A stretch of DNA of 60,000 nt, taken from NCBI GenBank assembly GCA_014529385.2, contig CM043952.1, forward strand, positions 57,894,119-57,954,118. Direction: 5' to 3'. Numbering within the stretch: position 1 is the first letter of the stretch; the number at the start of each line of letters is the position of its first letter. Source of the stretch: Adiantum capillus-veneris. Taxonomy: Eukaryota > Streptophyta > Polypodiopsida > Polypodiales > Pteridaceae. Both the position numbers and the translations under genes were made by a program. A model generated the notes under the pieces. The model was not told where the DNA came from and did no database searches. It was given only the letters and a program-made list of their open reading frames with translations. Below, piece by piece: positions 41,816 to 53,240 of the stretch.

Positions 41816-44800
41816 CTAGTCATCATCTGTTGGAACTGCATCCTTAGGCAAATCGCATTGCTGATCCTCTATTTCCATAGTGTTGATGGGAATCGGTATC
41901 TGTTGATTCTTGAGAGCAGCTATATGCTTGAGTACCCTAAGTCTAGCTTCCTCTTGGGCTTCATCAATAACCTGATGTCGCTTGATCTTCCTTTGTTTGG
42001 CTGCATGCATTCTCTCTAGCAATTCATTGGTTAGTGGCAAATTGTATTTCTCTAAACGACATCCACTAATCCAATTAGCCATTGGTTCACCATCTAGGGT
42101 GGACAATTTTACTGCTCCACTTGGAGATACATCTTCAATGATAAATGGTCCGTTTCTCTTTTTCTTAAACTTTGGAATGTGCTGCTTAAGGGAATAGACT
42201 AAAACTAAGTCCCCTTTTTTGAAGATTTTTGTGATAAAGTAGGCATCAAAAAAATGTTTTTGTTTTTTTTTTTGTGCATAGATATGAGCTACAGCAGTTA
42301 GCCTTTGCTCGTCTAGCTTTTCCAAATCTTCAAGTCTTTCTGACAATTCATGTCCAGTACACTCAAGATTTTGTGCTACCCTTAATGTCGGAAATAGAAA
42401 TTCTATTGGCAGTATGGCATCCAGACCATAAACAAGGTTAAAGGACGTAGCATTTAGAGCTATTTTGAATGAAACTCGATAAGCCCATAGAGTAGCATGG
42501 AGATTCATTTCCCAGTCTGTCCTTCCTAAACTAACCACTTTGGTCAGTACCGAGCTAAGAATTTTATTTGTATGATCAGCTTGTCCGTTTGCTTGTGGGT
42601 GATAGGGAGATGATTTGTTATGGATGACCATAAACTCATTAAGCAAATACTCTATTACCTCATTGAGGAAATGAGTTCCCCGATCACTGACAATCTCTAT
42701 TGGCAAGCCATATCTCGTGAATACATACTCATATAAGAATGCAGTAGTGGTTCTGGCATCATTCCTTTGAGTCACTTTAGCCTCGGCCCACTTGGTCAAA
42801 TAGTCCATAGCTACAATCATAGATTGAGCTTGGGTTCTCTAAGCAGGTGGTTGTATTGGTCCAACAAAATTTATAACCCATTTTACGAAGGCTCTAGCCC
42901 CCATCATTAGTCTTAAGAGCATGCTGTCTACTCGTGTTGGCATTTTTACTCATTGACAAGCATCACACCTTCGAACATATTCTTTGGCATCTGCAAAAAG
43001 TGTTCGCCACCATATGCCTGCCATCAAGATTGCTCTTGCGGTGGTCTCACTAGAAAAGTGACCTCCAGCTAATCCAACATGTGTTCATTCTATAATCAAA
43101 ATATAGTCGTTTTCATTTGCACAAAGACACAAATGTTGATATTTAGCTCTCCGATACAATTGGTTTCCAATAAGAGCATAGTATCTTACTTTAGTTTCAA
43201 TTGCTCTTTGACGGCATTTACTCATATCCTCAGGAAATGTTCGGATCGATAAGTTAGTAACCAGATATTTACTCCACTTAGAAACAGGTGACATTTGAAA
43301 TAATGTTACATGAGGAATGGGTGGTTGTTCTTGACATTGAGGGAAATCTTTTATAAAAGATCTAACATCTCTCCTCATAGTCGGCCAAAATACTCCAAGT
43401 CGCAAGATTCGTTGCATAGTTTGGTCTTCCGCAAAGTGAAGTCCTACTATAGTAACATGTGCTTGACTTAGGTATTGTTCCTTTTCTTCAAGGTTAATGC
43501 ATAAAAGAAATATCCCATCCCAATTTATTTTATATAGCCTTCCATTTAGTAATTGATACATAGCTGATTGCTCAATTAAATCAATTGTGATAGGAAGTGG
43601 TATTTGTGAATCCACTTGAGCTATTGTCATCAATGACACAATGTTTTGCGACCATATAGGTATCATTTCCACGGAGAACAAATAGGCATCTAGTAGATCA
43701 TCATCTACACCTTTAGGTAATTCCCCTGAAACAATCCTTGACAAATGATCTGCTCGTTGATGTGTAGTGCCTTTTTTTACAACCACAACGAAATCAAATT
43801 CGAGAAGAATGATGAACCATCTCACGATTCTCCCTGTGCTGCAAGGCTTGTTGACAAAATATAACAAATCTTGGTGGTCCACAAAGAACAAAAACTTATT
43901 GGCTAATAGGTAATGTCTATACTTTTTAACGGCATAGATCATTCCTAGTCCTTCTCTTTCGGTGGTGGTGTAATTCTTTTGTGCCATGTTCAATTGTCGG
44001 CTAGCATAAGAAATAGGAAAGTCAATTTTTCCATCTTCTAGTTGGGCTAGTATACAATCAATAGCAAAGTTTGAAGTATCTATATGTACGTGGAATACCT
44101 TATTCCAATATGTTGCTTTCAATATTGGAGCTGAGGTGAGAGCTTGCTTTAGCTTCATGAAGGATTCTTCACATGCCTTGGTCCATTCAAAGTGCGTAAT
44201 CAAGCTAGACATGGATTTTGCAATTATAGCATACATGTAGATGAACCATCGGTAATATCCACAATGTCCCATGAAGGCTTGTACCCCATTGGCTGTTGTT
44301 GGCTAGGCAAATCAGCAACAACATGAATCTTTTCAATATCAGTAGCTATGCCATTTTTAGACATGATATGTCCAAGAATTTTCCCTTGTCTTCCCATGAA
44401 TGTGCACTTTTCAGGATTTAAGCAAATCCTATAAAGTCTACATTTCTCGAATACCTTTTTGAGGTGTTCAAAATGATCAGCCCGGATTGACGAATGTACG
44501 CATAGATCATCCATGTATACTTCTAAGAATTTCCGAAGATACTTTTTGAAAACATGACTCATCAATATTTGAAATGTGGCTGGAGCATTAGTTAACTCAA
44601 ATGGCATAATCGGATAAGCAAATATACCCCATTCTGTTGCAAAAGCAGTTTTATGTTGATCTTTTGGGTCAACCAAAAGTTGATTGTATCCCGAAAAGCC
44701 ATCTAAGAAGCTGTAAGCTTCTTTTTCTGCCACTCATTCTAACACATGCTTAGTTATCAGAAGAGGAAAGTTGTACCTAATGGTAGCTGCATTCACCTTT

Positions 44801-46536
44801 TTGGAGATTAATACACACTCGTAATTTCCCATTCTTCTTAGGTACTACCACAATTGGAGACACCCAATCCGTATGTTCAATTTCGTAAATGAATTTAGCT
44901 TCCTTTAGTTTTTGAATCTTTTCTTTGATCTTCCTGGCAAATGTTTTGTTATAACTGTATGGTCTCTGTCTACTTGGTTTCGCATCATCTCTCATGGGTA
45001 TAGTATGTTGACAGATTTCCGGATCAACACCCTTGAGATCCTTGTAAGACCAAGCGAAGATATCTCAGTATTCTTTTAACAAGCTCAACAAAATCTTTTC
45101 TTCTTCTTCTGTTAGGTCATTCGCAATGTAAGCAGGTTTAGGCTCTTCTCCTTGTTCAACCAAGTCTACCCTTTTAGCATTTTCAGGCCCTTCGTAAGAT
45201 TCACCTTGTTTCCGTAGTTCCCTAACAGGTTGTTCAATTATGATTTTCTGATCTTGGAGAGTATACTTTTTGTAATGGGATGGAACATGCATTACATCCT
45301 TACTATCCTCTTCCGTGGTTTCCATTTCGGTTGTGTATATCTCCTTTAGAGCTTTTTTCAACTCTTGATATTTCTTTTTCCGCTCGACTCTGGTCATGAG
45401 TGGTTTCTTATTCTGTGATTTTTCTTGAGTATCCTTCCTTGTTTTTCTCGATGTGTGAGACATTTTTGAGTTTCTATTTGAAGGATGTCTGCCAGTTATT
45501 TTGTCCTCGACACAATCATTAGCATCTATCTGCATTAGGAATTGTGTTTTGTTGGAGACTGATGGCATAGGTTGTGTTTTCATGATATTGGTGTCTCTCT
45601 TTCGTCTATACCATTTTTGTCTTCTTAATTTCTGGTTTGGAAAGTCAAAAAACTTTTCCTCCCCTCCCCTTAAGAGTAGCTCAGCTCTCGTATGCTCTTT
45701 TTCTGACCCTGAATCTTTTAAGGTAGTTGAGTGTTCATCTAGCTCATCAATTGCATCGTAATAGAGGTCAGGAAAGACTTGTTGAGCTTTCATTAAGTCC
45801 TTGGGTTCCTCATCTTTGTTTTCAATGTTGAGGATTGACATCATTTGGATGGGCATTATGTCGTAGCCATCCTCATTGCAAAATTGAGTAGGCATAGACG
45901 TATTCACACATACATCCGTTGTCGCTAAAATTTGAGTCCACTCGAATGGTTCAAATAAATGCTCTGGAAAGGGTTCACGTATGTAGGCTTCGTTTGTACA
46001 TTCCCTTTCTAGGATACATTCATCTCGTCTTCAACTTCCATTTTTTGACGCTCCGCACATCCAGATAGGAGTGTCTTTGTTTAACCAGGATGGGAGTTTA
46101 GTTTTTGCCGAAGAGACTGAATCAAACTCTTGGATGAGTGTTTTCAAGACATCTCTATAAGCGTGATCTTTTAGATTGACTCTTTTTATAGATCCCACCT
46201 ACTTCAAGTACAGATAGTTGTTTCCCCAATCTTGGATAAGCTGTACTTGTCGCATATATGATTTCATAGTTGAGTTTTTTCCCAAAGTCTACTATGGCAA
46301 AAGTGTGTTGATATTCAATTCCACAGGAATTGACTATCAATTTTTCAAGCCCTAGTGGTCTCTCAATGTGTCCGTCAGCCAACTCCAATTTCATTCGTGT
46401 TTGTCTAATGGCTGACTGTCCCCAGGATTCTCATACTGCTTTAGTGGCTATGGCTATGCCAACTCCACTATCTAGTATTGCCATGGTTTCAATATCATTA
46501 TATTTCACTGGAAGGGTGGTGTTTCCTTCTTTCCCT
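41816..46536 (-). pseudogene. pol: Element C pol: protease, reverse transcriptase, RNase H, integrase
   Basis: Minus strand, many stops and shifts. The protease near 46470 reads MAILDSGVGIAIATK, then ADGHIERPLGL. A Lys/Glu-rich linker (45065-45907) precedes the reverse transcriptase, which has SPIVVVPKKNGKLRVC (near 44850), FLDGFSGYNQLL and YMDD (about 44506-44518). RNase H has HIDTSNFAID and TEREGLGMIYAVKK. As in B, two zinc-binding modules follow (around 43480-43340 and 43085-42950), the first with a lost Cys. The integrase core (42820-41816) has SDRGTHF and GQADHTNK. The last has Asp where B has the catalytic Glu. About 75 percent of core words match B. Confidence 0.88.
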
Positions 46537-48713
46537 TCATAATATTCTGACCTTGTTTATAGGAACTGATCGAATCTCTTTGTTTTCCGTTTCATTTTTC
46601 AAATTTTCCAAATTCTTAGAGATTAACCCCGTTATCCCCACCTTCTCTAGGGTTTTCTGTAAATCGTTCCACAAGTATGGACTGAGTTTCAACATTTCTC
46701 CCAAGGTAAGATTGCATTGGATGGGTGTAGACATGATTGAATGAATGTTGTCTACTTCTAGGGTCTGTTTGGCTCTTTTTACTTGAGTGGTCTTGCAAAC
46801 GATGGATTCATCTTCGCTATCTCCCAAGTAAGAAGGTAATGTTTTTAATGTTAACGGTTTAGATATTCCTGAAGTTTTCGATCCGCAATCCCCAGACAAG
46901 GATTGTAAATCCATGTTCATATCAGATGGTAGGTTATCTGACTAGACTTCCTCTATAGGAGCTGACTTTAAAGTTAGGCTCCCATCATTGATCTCTCTTA
47001 CCTTTTCCCATAAGTGTCCTGGCCAGTCTTCCTCTACGAATGGAATTCCGTCTAAGGCATCTTTGCTGTCCGGCACTATAAGTTCTAGTTCATTTGTTTC
47101 AAGGTGGGGTTCTGCCACCACATCGAATTTTGCTTTCATTTCTTCTACCGCAAGCTCTTCAGGTTTTGCAATATTTTCAAGCTTGGGTTTTTGTTTATCT
47201 AGCATTTCTTGCGTGATTCTTACCAAATTTTGATGAGCCTCTAGCTTTGCTGCTTCCATGTCTGGAGATGGATAGTTTTTCCATTTATGTTCCATGTTTT
47301 GGCCTGCTTTAAGTCCTGCTTGGTAGGCTTCCAAGGCTACATTAATAGGCTCAAAAAATTTATCTACCAGAATGGATCCTCCAGATTTCACAGTTTTTTC
47401 CTTGAATTCACTGCCAGTTTCTTTCAACTTGTCCTGGGCTAGCATTTTTTCTTTCTCTTCATTTTCAACCCGTTGTTTTTGTTTTCTCATCTCATATCTT
47501 TTGCTTTTGCTCCTTTTGATTCTTTGAGAAGAAAATATTATGTCCTCCGAATCATCAGAGGAGTTGTGTTTCTTTTTCTTTTCCTGGGCTCTAGTGATTA
47601 CCTTGATTGAAACAATCGGTTCACTCTCTAATGAGCTACTAGGCATCACTTGGACTATGTTTACGACAATTTTTCCCTTGTTCAAAGGATTCTTAGGACA
47701 ATCTTTCGGAAAGTGTCCTCCCTTTTTGCAACATTATATGCAATAGGATTCAATGGGTTTGAGGTTTTTGTTAGGCTCTGGACATTTGTTCTTCTAATGG
47801 TCATCAACACCACAATTATGACAATATCTTATTCTAAGCTTCATCATGGGTCTTCCCATGGGAGGTCTGACACCTTGATTAGCTACATAATACATTGGTG
47901 GGACCTTTGGTGGAGCATAAGTCATGGTTTCTTCCATGGGTGGTGGATGTGGACTATACCAATCTCCTTCTACCATTACTGTAGATGGACTAGGCTCTGC
48001 ATAGGGTGTAACAGGCACTAATGCTTGTTCATCTATGACTCCTTCCGAGTGCATGTACTTTACAGGCACATCATTATGTCCTGGATACGGAGGTTGTTGT
48101 CCCAACACAGGTTGAGGTCTTTCCATATCCACTGGTGCTCTTTGAGCTTGGGCCATATTAGGCCGATATATGTACATGGTTGTCCTTGTGGCCTCATGGG
48201 CACGTACTGAACATTCCCATCATACTTTGGTCGGTAGTAGCACTTGTGGGTCTCATGGTTGGTCCATTTACCCTCGATTGCACACAAATTTTGTGGCCTA
48301 ATCGGTTGTCCCTGTCGAGGTATCCCTTGTCCTGGTCCTCTCATAGGTGTTTTTTGCATATTGTTCATCCTTTTTAGCATATCTTCTATGGCTGAGAGTG
48401 GTGCCGCAACAACCGTTCCCACTTGTGCTGGTTTTGTGGATGCTGTTTTCTCACTTTGATTATCCTTAGGGACATCTTCTTCATTGAAGATCTCGCAATT
48501 TTCTCCTAGGTTAATCGTATCAGACACACATGCTTCTAGGGTTGTATGCTTTTTACTATAGAGTATAGCATGAAGTTCTTTGTTTAGCAGTCCCTCCAGA
48601 AACAGAGATACAAGTTGTTCTTCTGTAGGTATCTCCATATCTGGGCATCTGGCAATGTATTTCTTCATTCGAGTTGCACAATCGCTAACAGACGCACCAT
48701 GTCTCTGTTACTA
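46537..48713 (-). pseudogene. gag: Element C gag, 5'-truncated
   Basis: The upstream end is lost at about 48715, where it abuts a decayed chromovirus LTR. The surviving capsid end reads MKKYIARCPDMEIPTEEQ, LVSLFLEGLLNKEL. Then come CAIEGKWTNHETHKCYY (as in B), a Pro-rich stretch (RPQPVLGQQPPYPG), two zinc knuckles (first CHNCGVDDH..., with the canonical X4 spacing) and a long Lys/Glu linker (47685-46942). Frameshifts near 48100 and stops in both knuckles inactivate it. Confidence 0.8.
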
Positions 48714-48732
48714 TGTAAAAATTATTAACCAT

Positions 48733-49205
48733 CCCCTACCTCAGTCCCAAGGACTCAAACACCTTCAAAGGCGGAGAGAGCTAGCGGGGAATGAAGATAG
48801 GGAACAAGAAGAAGAAACATTCATAGGAGAAATAGATAGTTCCTCGCTTATAATCACTCTTCTTGCTTAGCATACATAATAGCATAGTAATGAAGATGGA
48901 GAAGATGGAAAGATTAAGAATTGGAGCATGTCTCTTGGTTGGATTTTCATTCCATATCCAAGAGTGTTGGTGTAGGCTCTCAGCTTCTCTACAACCTTGG
49001 AAAAGGAGATGAAGCTCTTGCACTTTGCAACTCACACAATGAATGTGTGTGTGTGTGTGTGTGTGTACCCCAAGCTATCCCCCTTGTTCCTTTTGTCGAC
49101 CCCATCTTCTAGCACTATTTTCACATGATTGGACCTCCTCAAGTTTGGCCAATCACATGCTTAGTGCATATCAAGCAACAAGGTTAGACTTGGAACAAGT
49201 GTCCC
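48733..49205 (-). repeat. Element G: chromovirus LTR, left part
   Basis: Diverged copy of the E/F LTR, beginning abruptly at text equal to E position about 16795. The outer 360 bp are missing. It contains a (TG)n run near 49044-49067. It is interrupted by F at 49206 and resumes at 57908. Confidence 0.75.
49201..49205 (+). repeat. Target-site duplication of F, left copy (GTCCC)
   Basis: Identical to 57903-57907. Confidence 0.85.
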
Positions 49206-50775
49206 TGTAATGGAATTGGCCTATTTAACTTGAGAATAGCGAAAATTAATGAGAGTACTTTTGAGAAATAACTTTGTGAGCATAACGGGTGAACATAATT
49301 GAAGATAGCAACATAATCATAGCAATTATTTAACTTGGCATGAACAATACTTTTGCAAGAGAGAGAATTTAGATACATGACAATAGTTGAGGACCGGATT
49401 TATGTGGAGCCGGTCCCCCCTCCAATAGGCATTTGTATTATGATTTCTCCCATTAAGAGAGACTTGTTACAATACAGTCTTTGTGTTCCTTGTGACCTAG
49501 GTGATCCAATGAATATGGAAAGCTTCATGCATCACAAACATAACATAAACTTGAAGAAAGCTTTAACTATCCCAAGCCTCAGTCCCAAGACCTCAAACAC
49601 CTTCGAAGGTGGAGAGAGCTAGCAGATGAGGGTAGGGAAGAGGAAGAATAAACATTTCATATAATAGCATAGTAATGAAGAATAAGGAGATGGCAAGCTT
49701 AAGCATTGAAGCATGGCTCTTGGTTGGATTTGCACTCCATAGCCAAGAGTGTTGGTGTAGGCTCTCAACCTCTACTTGCTTAGAGAAGGAGAGGGAGCTC
49801 TTGCACTTTGCATAGCACACAATGAGAGTGTTTGTGAGTGTGTGTGGGTGAGTATACCCCCTAAGCATCCCCCTAGCTTGCTTGGGTCAAAACCCCCTTG
49901 TAGCTCATGCCTGAACCTCGTTGGACCCCTCCAAGCCTAGACAATCATGAGCAGGAGGCATTACAGGCAGTAGGGGTAGCCTTGAGACAAGTGTTCCCCC
50001 TTTCCCCTTTGAGAGAGAGGGCTAGATAAATACTAAATCAATTAATTAAATCTCGCAAATTACGATTGGATCCCTTGGGTGGCCAACCAATAAGCTTCAG
50101 GCATCTCATGAAGGTAACATAGGTAGTGGCTTGACATGTGTCGCTACTGCCTCTTCAAGCTTGGGCCTTCCTTGTGTGTGTGAGTGTGTGTTCTCTCTCT
50201 AGCCCCTAGGAAAAGGGCTCGCCCCCCTCTTTGTAGAGATCCTTTTGAATTTTGGTGCTCAAGCACCTTAGTCATCAAGCATGACTAAACACTTGGACTA
50301 GGGGGTATTCCCACAAGCATCTCAGGCAAGCTTGTCAAAGCACCTCAAGTACCTTAATCATGTACCAAGTCAAGCACCTGAAGCATGTAGCAGATCAAGC
50401 ACCTCAAGCACCTTAATCAAGCACCTCAAGCACGACAAGCACCTCGAGCTTGGGCCGGGTTCCCGCCTCAAGCTCAGTCAAAGGACTTACGTAAGGTCAA
50501 AGGACTTTTACACATATTATTGGAGGTCTTTAATGAATCTAACCCTAAGGTCTTATGCTCCATTGGTTAGCCTTGCTCTTTGATAGACCATCTCTCATTT
50601 GGGCCCCTTTACCATTGGCCCCGTGTTGAGATAGATGTATAAGCACATATCTATATCTTAACACTTGTTCCCATTTATTCTCCCACATTAAGTGATCAAT
50701 TTATTCTCCCACATTAAGTGATCAATTTAATATGAGAAAATCATTTGGATTGGTTAGATATTAGATTTTATGAAA
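49206..50775 (-). repeat. Element F 3' LTR
   Basis: About 1,570 bp. The inner edge, normally TGTCAT on the minus strand, reads TTTCAT here (CA changed to AA at 50774). Confidence 0.88.
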
Positions 50776-50789
50776 TTACCTCTCTCTTG
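50776..50789 (-). promoter_or_regulatory. Element F polypurine tract
   Basis: CAAGAGAGAGGTAA on the minus strand before the LTR. Confidence 0.7.
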
Positions 50790-51134
50790 AAATCATAGTC
50801 GTCTTCGACTATGAGGTAGAAGAGATACATCCTTAGTCATTAGTCAATCTTACTTAGCGGGTAGAGGATCCCTTTTTACCCTACGACATCTTTCCAAGAT
50901 GGATGACTAATCCATTTGGTGCTTGGGAGACATAGTTGCCGCAAGCATGTCTGCTCTTTAGTCCATTTCATTCTCCCAAAGTAGAGTGACAAATTCTACT
51001 TGGTGTTTGAGAGACATCGTCATCACAAACATGATTCTAAGCATGCATACTAGTTAAATTTGTGCACAATTAAAAAGAGGACTAGTCTTATAAGACAAAA
51101 ACATGAGTCATTTAAAAGAAATTTGTACATTTGC

Positions 51135-53240
51135 TTACTCTAATGTAGCATTGTAAGCATTGACAAGGTTCATACTATCCTTAAGTTGTACTCCTTGCAT
51201 CCATCTAGCATCTTCAAAAGGATAATTTTTGAACTTAATAAGATACCATCGGATAATCTTACCATGTCGTAGTACCTTGTCTTCATGCCGAAGGACAGCT
51301 TCGGGTTGTAGCACCTCTTTATGGTCTTCAACTTCGGGAGGGTCTTCAATAATTGGTTGAGTTGGTGGCTCTCCTTTGTAGGGCTTAAGTAGGCTTACAT
51401 AAAAGGCATTGTGTATGAGCCAATGGTTGGGCAACTTGAGTTGATAAGTTGTCTCATTGATGGGCTTCAAGATTTGGAAAGGACAATAGTATCTTTTTGC
51501 TAGTTTAGCATAATACTTTTGATGGCCCGTAGGATTTTTTCCCGTCATTTGCCTTAGCCGAGCCTTAGGAAACTTGAGTAAGACCCAATCATTTTCTTTG
51601 AACATTAAGGCTCTTCTATGCTTATCAGCAGCAGCTTTTTTCCTTTGTTGAGAGATGTATATAGCCTCCCTAATATTTTGAAAAGATTCTTGTAGGTTAC
51701 GGCTATACTCATCGGCGGCGAAGATCTTCCCATGTACTTTGAGTAGCAAGGGACTTTTAGGTCTTCCCTCAATGATCTCAAAAGGTGCTTTTCCCGTAGA
51801 AGTATGTACAGTATTATTGTAGGCATACTCTACAAGAGGTAAATACTTTTCCCATTGTGAGCGTTGATCTACTTCGGTAACATAAGTCTTGAGTAGATCG
51901 AGTATCGTAAGATTGGCTATCTCACTTTGGCCATCCGTTTGTGGGTGATAGGTCAAAGAGAAATTCAATCTTGTTCCTAGATTTTCAAAGAGACCTTTCC
52001 AGAAATTACTGGTCATTCTAGGATCTCTATTTGACACGATGGATGTGGGTAATCCATGGTGCTTGAAAATCTGAGATATGAAGAGAGTTGCCATTTGATG
52101 TGCCTTAATAGTCTTTTTGACAGGAATAAAATGTGCTTTCTTGCTAAACCTGTCGACTATTGTCCATATTCCTGTATTCCCATCGATAGACTTGGATAAT
52201 CCAAAGATGAAATCCATGGATATACTCTCCCATGGTGAATTTGAAATAGGCAATGGCTGGAGTAATCCAGGTTGCTTCCCTCTATCATACTTGGTCTTTT
52301 GGCATACTACACATTTTGATACATACTCTTGTATGTCCATTTTCATGGTAGGCCAATAGAAGTACGTCTCTACTCCTCGGAGAGTAGGTTGAATACCTCT
52401 ATGCCCCACATATGGAGGATCATGGGATTCATACATAACTTTCTCACGAAGGGAATGGGTAACACATAGCCTATTGCCATGGAGAAGATAACCATCCTGC
52501 AAGGTGAATGGTTCCTCTTTCTTCCCCAAAGCAAGGGCTGACATTATGTCTCTAAAGTCAGGGTCAGTAGCATACTCATCTATCAAAGAAGATAGATCAT
52601 TGTGAGTAGCTATAGACACCACATTAACTTTGGGTCGTCGTGAAAGTGCATCAGCAACTTGATTGTGCTTACCAGCTATGTGAGCAATATGGAAATTAAA
52701 TTGCAAAAGAAAAATTTCCCACCTCATTTGTTTGTCGGAAAGCTTGGTTTGCGTCATGAAATACTTGAGACTTTGGTGGTCAGTTCGTAGGATAAATGGA
52801 GTCCCCAATAGGTAATGCTTCCATGTGTCTAGGGCATGTAGAATAGCTAAAAGATCTTTCTCATAAATTCCCAAGACTCGTTCATCAATATTGAGCCTTC
52901 GGCTCTCATATGCTATGGCATGCCCTTCTTGAAGCAAAACTGCTCCAAGGCAATCACCACAAGCATCACATTGGACCTCAAATGGCTTTGAGAGATCCGG
53001 AAGCACGAGGACTGGTTGGGAAGTAAGTTTCTCTTTGAGCTTTTCAAAAGCATTTTGCTCCTTAGCAGTCCATACAAACTTAACGTTCTTCTTAGTAAAG
53101 TCGTGTAGTGGTCCTGCTACTTGAGAGAATTTTGCTATGAAGCGTCTATAGTATGCGCACATACCAACAAAGCTTCTTAGCTCATGTAGATTTCTTGGGT
53201 TAGGCCATCCTTTTATTACCTCTAACTTTGATGGATCCAT
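51135..53240 (-). pseudogene. pol: Element F pol, second half: RT end, RNase H, integrase, chromodomain
   Basis: An open frame of 701 codons. The thumb of the reverse transcriptase (LRSFVGMCAYYRRFIAKFSQ) leads to RNase H (CDACGDCLGAVL, TDHQSLKYF, VADALSRRP). The integrase zinc region follows (GHRGIQP, CVVCQKTK), then the core (DFIFGLSKS, VDRFSKKAHFIPVKK, HPQTDGQSE) and a C-terminal chromodomain (LRHEDKVLRHGKIIRWYLIK, YPFEDARWMQ). The second catalytic Asp is changed: SNRDPRM here, SDRDPRM in E (a G-to-A change). The integrase should be inactive. An 11-bp deletion near 53240 separates this frame from the upstream half. Confidence 0.92.
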
